From: Sphingobacteriales bacterium 44-61
GTDB taxonomy: Bacteria > Bacteroidota > Bacteroidia > Chitinophagales > Chitinophagaceae
NCBI GenBank assembly: GCA_001898405.1
Contig: MKTW01000002.1
Span: 1,719 to 65,718, forward strand
Direction of reading: 5' to 3'
Length of the DNA: 64,000 bases
The translations under genes were made by a program, and so were the position numbers. Below are positions 35,751 to 45,167 of the stretch, piece after piece (the stretch's first letter is position 1; every line of letters begins with the position of its first letter). Below the pieces are notes generated by a model. That model was not told the origin of the DNA. It ran no database searches and saw only the letters and a list, made by a program, of their open reading frames with translations.

Positions 35751-36467
35751 TCATACTCTCAAAAGCCGGAACAATTCCTCTTTATAACTAGCACCGATAG
35801 GTATTTCCTTTCCTGCTATTTCCAATACATTGCCATTAATAGCTTTAATTGCATCGAGATTAACAATATAAGAACGTTGAACCCGAAACAGGGGAAGTGA
35901 TTGGATCAACTCCTCCAGCGCTTTCAAATGCATGCTGGCCAGGATCTTCCTATCCTTCAGATAAATATATGTGTAATCACGCTGCGCTTCCATATACAAC
36001 ACTTCGTTGTAATTGATCTTTACCAACCGGCTATCTTGCTTTATAAAAAAATAATCAGCTCCCTGAACCTGTTTTTGTTCCGGATCTTTTATAACCGGCT
36101 CTGAAACAGCCAATCTCGCGTTCACTTTTTCAATTGCCTGTTGAAAGCGTTCAAACACGATCGGTTTTACCAGGTAATCCACTGCATTAAGCTCAAAGCC
36201 TGTTACGGCATGATCAGCATAAGCAGTTGTAAAAACGACCAGTGGCGGCTTCTTCAAAGAACGGAGAAAGTCTATCCCCGTTACTACCGGCATTTGTATA
36301 TCCAGGAATATCACGTCTATAGTAAACTGGTGCAATCCTTCATAAGCTTCCACCGCATTAATGCAGGACTTTTTCAACTCCCATCCCGGTATCCTCGCAA
36401 TATAAGTTTGCAGGATATCCCTGGCCAATGGCTCATCATCTACGATCATACACAGGATCTTTTTCAT
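35751..36467 (-). CDS. LytTR-type response regulator
   Basis: 238 residues. Receiver domain at 1-120 with the acceptor Asp in VIFLDIQMP (about residue 55) and the signature K in VKPI. A LytTR DNA-binding domain fills 135-238 (FIKQDSRLVKINYNEVLYMEAQRDYTYIYL, then FRVQRSYIVNLDAI). It works with the sensor kinase just upstream; their genes overlap by four bases. Confidence 0.93.
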   Translation of the reverse strand: MKKILCMIVDDEPLARDILQTYIARIPGWELKKSCINAVEAYEGLHQFTIDVIFLDIQMPVVTGIDFLRSLKKPPLVVFTTAYADHAVTGFELNAVDYLVKPIVFERFQQAIEKVNARLAVSEPVIKDPEQKQVQGADYFFIKQDSRLVKINYNEVLYMEAQRDYTYIYLKDRKILASMHLKALEELIQSLPLFRVQRSYIVNLDAIKAINGNVLEIAGKEIPIGASYKEELFRLLRV

Positions 36468-37570
36468 AAAAGAGGAACAGATAAGTTCACCGAATATACA
36501 TTATTGGCAGTTGATACCGTGTAACTGAATTTACCGGGATAATACTGCTCCAACCGTTTCTTTACATTATTCAGTCCAATCCCGGTTTTGGTAGCCGGTA
36601 TTGCATGTGGGTCAAAATCATTGCTGCATTGAAATACCAGTTTTCCATTTTCAATCAAGAGCTTAACTCCAATCACTGCGCCCTGACTGTCGGCAGTATA
36701 TTTAAACGCATTTTCCAGTAAAGGGATCAACAACAAGGGCGGTAGTAAATAATCAGTCCTGTCTGTTTCAATATGCGATTGCACCTGCGTGTAATTCAAC
36801 CTGATCTTTTCCAGTTCAATATAATCCTTCATTAATCGTATTTCTTTATCTGCAGGCACTTTATCCATACCGGCATCATACATACTGTATCGCATAAAAG
36901 CCGATAATCTTGCGACCGTGTCGGCTGCCGCCGTTTTTTTATCATGAATGATCAGTGAATAAATATTGTTTAATGTATTATGAAGAAAATGTGGGTTGAC
37001 CTGTGATTTAAGAAAATTAAATTCCAGTTGTACATTCTGCCGGGCCAGTTCCAAAGCCTGCAATTGCTCCCGGTTATAAGCCATTACCGTCCGGACCAAT
37101 AAAGGGAAGGCAAGGTTTACAAACAACTGGAATAGTATTCCCAACGAAACCACTCTCGACAAGAGAATATTGGGGAAAGGCCTTTTCAGGTACTCATAAT
37201 ACTCCGGTGCATTTGCCTGCACCAGTTGCAACCATCTTTTATCCTGCATCAATAATACCTCGGAAAGAAAGTCTAGAGTGGTATAAACAACTACCAGAAA
37301 GATGAAAGAACATATTGCTGCTGTATATTTCTTCCTCCTGTATAATTTTTCATAAACCCAATACACCAGCAAATAATAAGCAATCGCTGTAGTGAGTGTT
37401 GCATAGAAGTTGCTTAACAGTACCCCTTTGGGATAAACCTTATATGGGTTAAGGGAAATATTATTGATATACAACCTGGCTCCAAAAAAGAATAACCAGA
37501 ATAGAACATGCAAACCCCATCTTCCATAACGGTGCCGGTAGATATTTCCGGCATAATCCCTGAACTTCAT
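36464..37570 (-). CDS. LytS-like sensor histidine kinase
   Basis: 368 residues. Four or so hydrophobic segments fill residues 15-170 (membrane sensor). The kinase part has the PF06580 box with the phospho-accepting His in SQVNPHFLHNTLNN, and an ATPase domain with LIPLLENAFKYT and GIGLNNVKKRLEQ. It should pass phosphate to the LytTR regulator downstream. Signal unknown. Confidence 0.92.
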   Translation of the reverse strand: MKFRDYAGNIYRHRYGRWGLHVLFWLFFFGARLYINNISLNPYKVYPKGVLLSNFYATLTTAIAYYLLVYWVYEKLYRRKKYTAAICSFIFLVVVYTTLDFLSEVLLMQDKRWLQLVQANAPEYYEYLKRPFPNILLSRVVSLGILFQLFVNLAFPLLVRTVMAYNREQLQALELARQNVQLEFNFLKSQVNPHFLHNTLNNIYSLIIHDKKTAAADTVARLSAFMRYSMYDAGMDKVPADKEIRLMKDYIELEKIRLNYTQVQSHIETDRTDYLLPPLLLIPLLENAFKYTADSQGAVIGVKLLIENGKLVFQCSNDFDPHAIPATKTGIGLNNVKKRLEQYYPGKFSYTVSTANNVYSVNLSVPLL

Positions 37571-37762
37571 GCTGCTAAGTTGTGGAAATTATTCTTCCCA
37601 AATAACATTATGGCAACGAATACCTCTTTTTCCCCGGCAAAACCCATTGATTGGACAACAGAATCCTGTTGCTGCAACAGGCGGTTATGTTGCCCTGCTC
37701 CGGCCCCTGGTCGAATTTTATTGGAATTGCTTTACCAATGCCTTCATTTTGTACTGAAATAA

Positions 37763-38641
37763 ATGGATATGAAATTCAGCAACTGGTTCAGGCAACTTCC
37801 TGTGTTATTGCGTGTGGGCATTTATCTTGGCGGCAATTATGGCCTCCTGTTCATTGCCCAGGTCCTTACCGGTTTTTTGCCGGGGAAAGGCCAGCTAATT
37901 ACCAATGGTCTGCTCTGCCTGCTGCTTATCCTGTTTACAGGGTTGGTGCTGAAATGGGAAAACAGGTCATGGAAAGGGATTGGCTGCACCACCACCAGCA
38001 AAGGCGCCTGGCTCGATCTCCTGTATGGCACCCTGGGAGGAATAGCCATGCTGATCGCAGTTGCGTTTACCATAAAACTGCTGACAGGCTTTCACTGGGA
38101 ATTGAATCCGGCTTTCCATTGGTATCAACTGCTGCCCATCTTCATTACTGTTTTCCTCTCCGTGTTTGTACAGGAACTGGCCTTTCGTGGTTATCCATTT
38201 CGTATCCTGCTGGAAAAATGGGGGGAATGGCCCACTCAAATAATCATTGCCATACTTTTTGGCTGCATGCATTTATCCGGCAATATGAGCCTGACTGATA
38301 TTCTTCTTACAATGCTCACTACGGGTATCGGATCGCTTCTGTTCGGTATTGCCGTTATCAGAACAGGACAACTGCACCTGGCTACAGGCATTCATTTTGG
38401 GTGGAACTTCCTGCAATATTTATTGCCCCGTGCTGCTGCACAAAATGGAGAAGGCATCTGGCTGGTAAATGGAGGAACCATCAATCCTTCTTTTGAATTG
38501 TCATTGCTGATATGGATATTACCTTACCTGATCGTGGCAATAGCGGTGTTTCTTTTGATCAGGAGAAGCAATCAACGGCCCCTTGCTCTTTCGGTCAGTG
38601 ATCGTAACAGCACAGGAAAAAATGCATCAAAGTCAGCATAG
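37763..38641 (+). CDS. CPBP family intramembrane protease
   Basis: 292 residues with about eight hydrophobic segments. The family motifs are QELAFRGYPFR (Glu and Arg of motif 1; the first Glu of the usual EE pair is Gln), FGCMHLSG with His, and TGIHFGWNF with His and Asn. CPBP (Abi/CAAX) members cut or modify membrane proteins. An in-frame ATG two codons later is an equally good start. The 3' end overlaps the convergent DUF4932 gene by 70 bases. Confidence 0.85.
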   Translation: MDMKFSNWFRQLPVLLRVGIYLGGNYGLLFIAQVLTGFLPGKGQLITNGLLCLLLILFTGLVLKWENRSWKGIGCTTTSKGAWLDLLYGTLGGIAMLIAVAFTIKLLTGFHWELNPAFHWYQLLPIFITVFLSVFVQELAFRGYPFRILLEKWGEWPTQIIIAILFGCMHLSGNMSLTDILLTMLTTGIGSLLFGIAVIRTGQLHLATGIHFGWNFLQYLLPRAAAQNGEGIWLVNGGTINPSFELSLLIWILPYLIVAIAVFLLIRRSNQRPLALSVSDRNSTGKNASKSA

Positions 38642-39639
38642 GCAGGTTTGTTGATGTACTGATCTTCCATGATGTCAATGATGGCTTCTGACAGAATATA
38701 ATAATCTTTCATTCTTTTATACTCAACATCTTTTGTTACGACGCCTGCGCGGATACGAAGATAACTGGTCACTGCCTGTGTTATATTTTCATCGAGGTAA
38801 TGAGCCCAGCCGACCGCACCCGCTTCACGCTTCATATCCTCACTATTATTGAATATATCCTGTATCGCCATCACTTCTTTTTCATACTTGCGGAAAAGAT
38901 CAGCCAGGTAAACATGGCCTGCTTCATGCCATATCAATTGTGAATTAAAAGGAGAGTAAAAAGCAGGGGCAATAGTATCTTTTGAACGGTGCAGATTCCC
39001 AAAGGCAATAAAGATGGTTGAAATGCCTTTGAACGCTGGGTTGATATCCCCTGTTTCCGGCAGAGCAAATGAATTACAATTCATCGCGCCCAGGGTAAAC
39101 ACTACCTTACTGGAAGGTTTGAGCCGGTATAAACTATCCATTGCGGCCAGCATTCCATCTTCATACAGGTTACGGTTAAATGATTGTATCCATTGGTCAT
39201 ACTTGGGGCGATAAGCAGTAAAGAATTCCCAAAACCTGCTATCCCTGTAAAAATCCATACAGGCTTTGAAATAATCGCGTACAGCAACCGTCGTCACATA
39301 TTTATTGTATGCCCAAAGAGTATCCGGCAGATGCAATTGAACATCCGGGAAATTATAAAAACACCAACTGTGCCGCAAAGGGAAATCACAATTGATCAAT
39401 ACCATTTCCCTTGCTTTTTGTACTGCCGGATGATCTTTAAAAGCCTGGAATTGCCGGCGGACATCAATGGCATAAGTAGAAGGAACGGTTTCTACTGAAT
39501 CGGAAAGCAGGTGGATCACATTCAACAATTCCACTGCTGGATAAATTTCTGTTCTTACCTGTAGTTGCGCCTGCGCACGGAAGGACAGGAAAAAAACCAG
39601 TAGTGCCCATATTGTCCTACCCAGAAAACGGGTGTACAT
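38572..39639 (-). CDS. DUF4932-type exported metallopeptidase
   Basis: 355 residues from an ATG at 39639; a further ATG 12 codons upstream exists but would put charged residues before the signal peptide (RTIWALLVFFLSFRAQA). The zinc motif HEAGH is at about residue 246 (QLIWHEAGHVYL). Cys-containing INCDFPLRHSWCF near residue 85 may matter for folding. It is probably a periplasmic peptidase of unknown target. Confidence 0.82.
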   Translation of the reverse strand: MYTRFLGRTIWALLVFFLSFRAQAQLQVRTEIYPAVELLNVIHLLSDSVETVPSTYAIDVRRQFQAFKDHPAVQKAREMVLINCDFPLRHSWCFYNFPDVQLHLPDTLWAYNKYVTTVAVRDYFKACMDFYRDSRFWEFFTAYRPKYDQWIQSFNRNLYEDGMLAAMDSLYRLKPSSKVVFTLGAMNCNSFALPETGDINPAFKGISTIFIAFGNLHRSKDTIAPAFYSPFNSQLIWHEAGHVYLADLFRKYEKEVMAIQDIFNNSEDMKREAGAVGWAHYLDENITQAVTSYLRIRAGVVTKDVEYKRMKDYYILSEAIIDIMEDQYINKPAYADFDAFFPVLLRSLTERARGR

Positions 39640-39693
39640 AAACGGTCGTTTAATTAAAGTATGATCCTGCTCCAATATGTTGCATCCAGGCCC

Positions 39694-40797
39694 TTAGTTC
39701 CTTTTATACACTCTTACCCAATCAATAAACGTAGTACAGGGGAATACAGCATTGGAGACAATAGCTCCACCGTAGGTTTGATTATCATTACCGCCAACAC
39801 CGGCAGTGAGCAGGATAAAAAATTTATGCGAAAAAGGTGACCATTCAGGAAAATGATGGGAGTACTCGGATACAAATGTTCTTTTTCCATTCACAATGAT
39901 CTTTGCGTCCTGGTCCTGCCCATCAGCCATTCCATTGTCGAATGCATCACCATCATTGAAATAGTTGATATGGTATACCTGGTCGTCAATGGCAAACTCT
40001 ATCCTGTTCTCATACCAATCGATCCTGTAAATATGAAAGCCTCCGCTTCCTGCAGTAAGGTCAGTTGCCGGTACAGGCCATCCGCCATAAGCCGGGTTGC
40101 CGGCCGGCACTTCTTTTTCCTGGTAGGAATAATATCCTCCTTTATGTCCATGATTCCAACTCTGATACTGGTTGTTCTCCCATGACCAGGCATAATGTAC
40201 GCTGCCCAGGTTATGGCCAGGTATAGCGCCAACATATTCCATAATATCGATTTCACCACCCTGCGGCCACATCAATGATGCTTGCCCTGCAGGTATTTCC
40301 TGCGGCATCATCCAGAATGCAAAGCCCTGACCTTTGTATCGCACATCACGGGCCCATATCCTTGCTTCGATCCGATGCCCCGGCCCCCAGGCTCCTTTGT
40401 CTTTTGTAGTGAGCCGGGCACTGGTATAGCTGCGGTCAATATAGGCTTCCTTTTTTGTTGCAATAGCCAGGCAATTGCCACTGGCACCTGAAATGCCTGC
40501 AGCAATCGTAGCATTATCCGGGCGGGCCCTGTCCACTTGCCCTGTTCCAAAATTGCCGTCCACACCTGTTCCTGTTTCAAGCCCCCATTTGTCCAGGTCT
40601 ATCTGCGAGCCATCAAACTCATCATTCCACAACAGATTATAGCCAGTATAAACTGTGGGTGGAATAACAGGATTATTCACCGGCGGACCAGGTGGCGGTG
40701 GAGTAGGGGGAGCAGGACTGTCTCCGCCTGATTTTTTACAGGACAAGAATATGACCGGGAAAACAATCAATAATGTATAATGGCAAAGCCTTCTCAT
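39694..40797 (-). CDS. GH16 beta-glucanase-like lipoprotein
   Basis: 367 residues. A lipoprotein signal ends in IFLSC, followed by a Pro/Gly-rich linker. The GH16 domain spans about 50-367: LWNDEFDGSQIDLDKW, then the catalytic ExDxxE in GGEIDIMEYVG (about residue 190), and VFPCTTFIDWVRVYKRN at the end. It should cut beta-1,3 or mixed glucans at the cell surface. No SusC/D pair is nearby. Confidence 0.92.
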   Translation of the reverse strand: MRRLCHYTLLIVFPVIFLSCKKSGGDSPAPPTPPPPGPPVNNPVIPPTVYTGYNLLWNDEFDGSQIDLDKWGLETGTGVDGNFGTGQVDRARPDNATIAAGISGASGNCLAIATKKEAYIDRSYTSARLTTKDKGAWGPGHRIEARIWARDVRYKGQGFAFWMMPQEIPAGQASLMWPQGGEIDIMEYVGAIPGHNLGSVHYAWSWENNQYQSWNHGHKGGYYSYQEKEVPAGNPAYGGWPVPATDLTAGSGGFHIYRIDWYENRIEFAIDDQVYHINYFNDGDAFDNGMADGQDQDAKIIVNGKRTFVSEYSHHFPEWSPFSHKFFILLTAGVGGNDNQTYGGAIVSNAVFPCTTFIDWVRVYKRN

Positions 40798-41019
40798 ATC
40801 ACTTATAAAGGTTTTTTACAGGTAACCTTCAATAAGAGGGTTAAATCCAGCTGTTTGTACCAAAAGAAAAGGACCGCCACAGGAAGAAATACAGGGAATT
40901 ACCCTGAAATGCGGGGAAAAACCGGGCGGGAAAACCGCCCGTAAAAACCTTTACCACCGTTTACATGATTTTCCATACCTTCAGCCGGTATTCAAGTTCC
41001 TTTATAAAAAATCATCAGT

Positions 41020-41208
41020 ATGAATAACCGCAACGCTTTTTACAAGATCGGAACAATCGGCATGATACTGACTGCTGCATTACATGTTCTGTTAGCTATA
41101 ATTATTGGCCCTTCTGTTCATACAAGTTTTGCTATCGTTTATCCAAGTTGGGTTGCTTTCCTGGTAATAGGTACAGCACAGATGGCAAAAGAGAAGAAAG
41201 AAAAATGA
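41020..41208 (+). CDS. Small two-TM protein
   Basis: 62 residues with two hydrophobic segments (MILTAALHVLLAIIIG and FAIVYPSWVAFLVIG) and a Lys-rich end. Function unknown. A terminator follows after 25 bp. Confidence 0.7.
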   Translation: MNNRNAFYKIGTIGMILTAALHVLLAIIIGPSVHTSFAIVYPSWVAFLVIGTAQMAKEKKEK

Positions 41209-41233
41209 TACATCAATAAAGAATTTATTAATA

Positions 41234-41257
41234 GGGGCCTTAAAGCCCCTTTATTAT
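41234..41257 (+). terminator. Terminator after small two-TM gene
   Basis: GGGGC/GCCCC stem with CTTAAA loop, then TTTATTATT. Confidence 0.75.
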
Positions 41258-41398
41258 TTCTGCATCACTTATCCCCAATCTTAATACCCTATTCTGGTCA
41301 TCTTCTTTGTTATATTAAAGAAGAATGTATTTTAGTTCTTTCAACGATCATTCCACCTCCATTTAAGCACGATTCTTTAACCTTGAAAATATATCGTT

Positions 41399-42106
41399 AT
41401 GAGAAAATTTGCTGCTGAATTTTTTGGAACGTTCTGGTTGGTTTTTGGAGGATGCGGAAGCGCTCTCTTTGCTGCCGGCATTCCTGACCTGGGCATTGGT
41501 TATCTTGGTGTGGCGCTTGCATTCGGTCTTACTGTATTGACCATGGCTTATGCAGTCGGGCATATATCCGGCGGCCATTTTAATCCTGCGGTATCATTTG
41601 GCCTGCTTGCTGCAGGAAGATTTCCCGGTAAAGAGCTGGTCCCTTATATCATTGCACAGGTTGCCGGTGCCTTGGTTGCAGCCGGTGCTTTATATCTTAT
41701 TTTTTCCGGCAATGACGCAGCTGCTATTGACAATACCAAAGCCGGTGCTTTCGCTGCCAATGGATATGGAGATCTATCTCCTCATGGTTATAATCTGAAA
41801 GCAGCTTTTATTGCAGAATTTTTACTGACTGCTTTTTTCCTGATCATCATTGTTGGAGCTACTGATAAATTTGCCAATGGCAGGTTTGCAGGCATTGCAA
41901 TTGGCCTTGGGCTTACCCTGATCCATCTTATTTCCATTCCTATCACCAATACATCCGTTAATCCTGCCCGCTCCACTTCACAGGCTGTGTTTGCAGGAGG
42001 ACAATACCTTTCACAGTTATGGTTGTTTTGGGTAGCACCCATAGCAGGTGCTATTGTGGGAGGGTTGATCTATAAATTTTTGCTGGAGAAGAAAAATGGA
42101 GAATAA
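41399..42106 (+). CDS. aqpZ: Aquaporin Z-like water channel
   Basis: 235 residues, six membrane segments and both half-helices with NPA motifs ([10 protein letters not shown] and [14 protein letters not shown]). The Arg after the second NPA and the [15 protein letters not shown] start are typical of the water-selective AqpZ branch. It works in the inner membrane. A separate gene with its own leader. Confidence 0.95.
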   Translation: MRKFAAEFFGTFWLVFGGCGSALFAAGIPDLGIGYLGVALAFGLTVLTMAYAVGHISGGHFNPAVSFGLLAAGRFPGKELVPYIIAQVAGALVAAGALYLIFSGNDAAAIDNTKAGAFAANGYGDLSPHGYNLKAAFIAEFLLTAFFLIIIVGATDKFANGRFAGIAIGLGLTLIHLISIPITNTSVNPARSTSQAVFAGGQYLSQLWLFWVAPIAGAIVGGLIYKFLLEKKNGE

Positions 42107-42116
42107 GTGACCGTTA

Positions 42117-43619
42117 TCACTGCTCTTCTATTGCAAGAAAGGCTTTTCCCAGGTATTTTGTAATATCACCGGCGATCATGGCTTCCATGGATAATTCCTC
42201 TGCAGCCAGGTCGCCGGCTGATCCATGAAGGTATACACCGAATACGGCTGCATCCCCGGGTTCATATCCTTGTGCCAGTAAACCGGTCAGTATCCCTGTA
42301 AGCACATCCCCGCTGCCGCCAGTGGCCATGCCTGCATTGCCGTTTGAGTTGAAGAACATTTTTCCATCGGGCAACGCGATCAGTGTATGATGCCCTTTCA
42401 GGACAATGATCAACTTTAATTCTTTTGCCTTTAATGAAGCCAGTTGTAACCGTTCAAATTCATTGGCTGTTTCTCCAAACAAACGCTGGAACTCTTTAGG
42501 GTGTGGGCTGAGAATGGAACCTGCCGGTATTTGTGCCAGTAATTCCGGCTCTTTGGCAATACCGTTCAATGCATCCGCATCCAACACCACAGGCCTTTTA
42601 TATACACTGAGTATTTCTTTCAATAGCGTTCTTGTTTCTGAAGCAGTTCCAAGGCCAGGGCCTATACCGATAGCAGGATAAACATCCAGATCAGTTTCGA
42701 TATGCGTATTAATGGAATGATTCAGGTCCGTGCTCACCATTGCTTCCGGCAGCCGTGCCTGCATGATCTCATATCCGCAGCGGGGAATATGACAGCTCAC
42801 CAATCCGGCACCAGTGCGCAGGCAAGCTTCTGTTGATAATACTGCCGCACCTATTTTACCATAACTGCCCGCGATCATCAAAGCATGGCCAAAACTCCCT
42901 TTATGTGAAAAACGGTTCCTGTGCTTGTATAGCTGGTGAATAATGGTTTCATCTGTCAGTTCATACTGCGCTGATTCCCGATCATAAAAGTCCGGATGCA
43001 GGCCGATATCCAGTATATGCACTTCTCCGCAATACGCTGCATTCTCTGCTACCAGGAAAGCCGGCTTATACACCTGAAAACTTAATGTGTGCGTTGCAGC
43101 TACCTGTACATTGCCTGCAGAAGACCTGTCAACAAACATACCGCTGGGCAGATCAATAGAAACAACAGGGCAACCAGTTTCATTGATCTTTTCTACCAGA
43201 GCGGCAGTAACACCTTCCAATCCACGATTCAATCCTGAACCAAACAATGCATCTATGATCACACCTGAAAAAGCAATAGAGTGGAGATTCTCTTCTGTTT
43301 GTATAAAACGGATATCTATTGCGGGATATTGATGCAGGAGGGAAAGATTGGTTTGAAAATCCGCTGTACCTTTATGTCCGAATTCAAGAATGTAAACAGT
43401 GATCCTGCGGGTTGATAAAAGGCGGGCAATGGCCAATCCGTCTCCACCATTGTTTCCCTTGCCACAGAAAACAGTAAGGGGCTGATCGGGATAGTGTTCA
43501 TTTAACCAGGCAGCACAGGCAAGGGCAGCCCGTTCCATTAATTCCACAGAAGCAACAGGCTCCTGCTCAATGGTGTACTGGTCCCACCGTCTGATCTGTT
43601 CTGCATTGAATACTTTCAC
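42117..43619 (-). CDS. nnr: Bifunctional NAD(P)HX epimerase/dehydratase
   Basis: 500 residues from a GTG at 43619 (reads MKVFNAEQIRRWDQYTI in family style); a longer frame to 43706 would begin inside the repeat-adjacent DNA. The N-terminal epimerase domain has VFCGKGNNGGDGL, and the C-terminal kinase-like dehydratase has GSYGKIGAAVLS and NGNAGMATGGSGDVLTGI. It repairs hydrated NADH and NADPH with ATP or ADP. Both halves appear complete. Confidence 0.93.
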   Translation of the reverse strand: MKVFNAEQIRRWDQYTIEQEPVASVELMERAALACAAWLNEHYPDQPLTVFCGKGNNGGDGLAIARLLSTRRITVYILEFGHKGTADFQTNLSLLHQYPAIDIRFIQTEENLHSIAFSGVIIDALFGSGLNRGLEGVTAALVEKINETGCPVVSIDLPSGMFVDRSSAGNVQVAATHTLSFQVYKPAFLVAENAAYCGEVHILDIGLHPDFYDRESAQYELTDETIIHQLYKHRNRFSHKGSFGHALMIAGSYGKIGAAVLSTEACLRTGAGLVSCHIPRCGYEIMQARLPEAMVSTDLNHSINTHIETDLDVYPAIGIGPGLGTASETRTLLKEILSVYKRPVVLDADALNGIAKEPELLAQIPAGSILSPHPKEFQRLFGETANEFERLQLASLKAKELKLIIVLKGHHTLIALPDGKMFFNSNGNAGMATGGSGDVLTGILTGLLAQGYEPGDAAVFGVYLHGSAGDLAAEELSMEAMIAGDITKYLGKAFLAIEEQ

Positions 43620-43709
43620 AATTGTACGATTGTGATGATAAAAGTAGGAATTGTTGACCGTTTGAAATAAACAATTAAACAATAATGACTCAGCTTCAGC
43701 AATCAAACT

Positions 43710-43782
43710 CCCACAAAGACGACGAAGACCACAAAGAAATTATCTCAGGCAATAACCTTGTGGTCTTCGTCGTCTTTGTGGG
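43710..43782. repeat. Long inverted repeat, CACAAAGACGACGAAG type
   Basis: Two 27-base arms (43710-43736 and 43756-43782) match as reverse complements at 26 positions, around a 19-base loop. The unit resembles the widely scattered CACAAAGACACGAAG-type intergenic repeats I remember from several environmental genomes. It may also stop transcripts coming from 43819. Confidence 0.9.
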
Positions 43783-43818
43783 ATATGTCCAGAGCGAGTC
43801 TTTACTAAATAAAACCGG

Positions 43819-45078
43819 TCATTTCTTCTTTTTCCTTACTACTGCTTTTTTCTTTACTTCCTTTTTTACTTCCGTCTTTACTTCAGCATTTTCCGCGTCC
43901 TCTTCACTGTCGTTTCCCTGCATGTAATTGCCAAACAGGTCATAACATTTATGGGCAGTAGTGTAAATATTGCGGTTGAACTTATTGCCCAGGATAATGA
44001 TAGTTGCCTTTTCGTCCATCAACCTTGCAAAAGCTGCATTGTAACCATGCCAGCGTCCGAAATGATAGATCACTTTTTTCCCATTGGGCATGATCAGCAT
44101 TCTGAAACCTAAACCATAGTTGTGAATGGAAGGGCGTTCAAGACTGTAAGGAGTGAAAGCCGAATCGAGCATATTCTTTTTCAGCAATTGCTCGGTATAC
44201 AAAGCCTGGTCCCATTTCAGCAGGTCCTTGGGCGTGGAATAAATGTTCTTGTCCCCATAAGTGCCTTCCAGGAAATCATTGTCCCAAACCGTGCCATTAT
44301 AGTTAAAGGAAGGGATCACTTTACCCGTATCAGCTAAAGTAAAAACAAACGTATGTTCCATTTTCAGTGGACCGAAATATTTCAGCTTCATATAATCCGG
44401 GTAGCTGATACCGGTTATCTTCTCAATGATCATAGCCAGCAACACAAAATTGGTATTGCTATAGCTGAAACGCCTGCCCGGGCTAAAACTGCGGTTAGGC
44501 TTTTCCGTGTATAATGTTTGTAATACGTCTGCATTCGTCACCTGCTTTTTCTTGTCCCAATTGCCTTCCGACATAAAATAAAGATAATTGGGCAGGCCGC
44601 TCCGGTGGCTGAGCAGCATCTTCACTGTTATTCCCGGATAGGGGAGGCCAGGAAAGAATTTTTGAATGGAATCTTCCAGCGACAGCTGATTGTCCTGCAC
44701 CAGGCCAAGAATAGCAACGCCCATAAAGGTCTTGCTGGTAGAAGCGATATGAATGGAAGAAGTATCGGTTATTGGCTGTTTACGGCCAACATCTGCAAAG
44801 CCTGCATAGTTTTCATATAATACAACCCCATTCTTGGCTACCAGTATTCCTCCGCTGAATCCGCGTTGCAGCAGCATGCTATCGAAGAAGGAAGACAACA
44901 GGCCTTTATAATGTTTCACCTCTTTATCCGGAAGGGGAGCAGGGGCAGGGGCTTGATAGGCAGTATCGGCTGTTTTTTCGGTAGAGGAGCTGGCATTCTT
45001 GCAACTATAAAAAAGACCCAGCAGGGCAACGGCAAATAAAGTGTTTTTCAACAGGCGTGTGTTTTTGAGTTTTGACAA
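43819..45078 (-). CDS. Serine hydrolase, class C beta-lactamase fold, lipoprotein
   Basis: 419 residues. Lipoprotein signal ending in LLGLFYSC. The beta-lactamase-related core has STSK (SxxK, about residue 112), YSN in RRFSYSNTNFV and a late HFGRWHGY (HxG-like). The last 30 residues are a repeated Glu/Lys-rich tail ending in KKKAVVRKKKK. Likely a periplasmic esterase or peptidase; antibiotic resistance should not be assumed. Confidence 0.9.
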   Translation of the reverse strand: MSKLKNTRLLKNTLFAVALLGLFYSCKNASSSTEKTADTAYQAPAPAPLPDKEVKHYKGLLSSFFDSMLLQRGFSGGILVAKNGVVLYENYAGFADVGRKQPITDTSSIHIASTSKTFMGVAILGLVQDNQLSLEDSIQKFFPGLPYPGITVKMLLSHRSGLPNYLYFMSEGNWDKKKQVTNADVLQTLYTEKPNRSFSPGRRFSYSNTNFVLLAMIIEKITGISYPDYMKLKYFGPLKMEHTFVFTLADTGKVIPSFNYNGTVWDNDFLEGTYGDKNIYSTPKDLLKWDQALYTEQLLKKNMLDSAFTPYSLERPSIHNYGLGFRMLIMPNGKKVIYHFGRWHGYNAAFARLMDEKATIIILGNKFNRNIYTTAHKCYDLFGNYMQGNDSEEDAENAEVKTEVKKEVKKKAVVRKKKK

Positions 45079-45155
45079 AAATAAAACTTACAGTTGTTTG
45101 AACAAACGGTTAACTTTTCCCCATTCATACTTTTTATGGTAATAACGTCCTTAAG

Positions 45156-45163
45156 TATATTTG
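45156..45163 (+). promoter_or_regulatory. -7 box of serA promoter, possibly leaderless
   Basis: TATATTTG ends four bases before the serA ATG at 45168, so the transcript would start at or within the start codon. Confidence 0.55.
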
Positions 45164-45167
45164 CAAT

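Noticed and set aside
43619-43706. Long start for the Nnr enzyme
   Set aside because: The family start KVFNAEQI follows the GTG at 43619 and the extension does not look coding.
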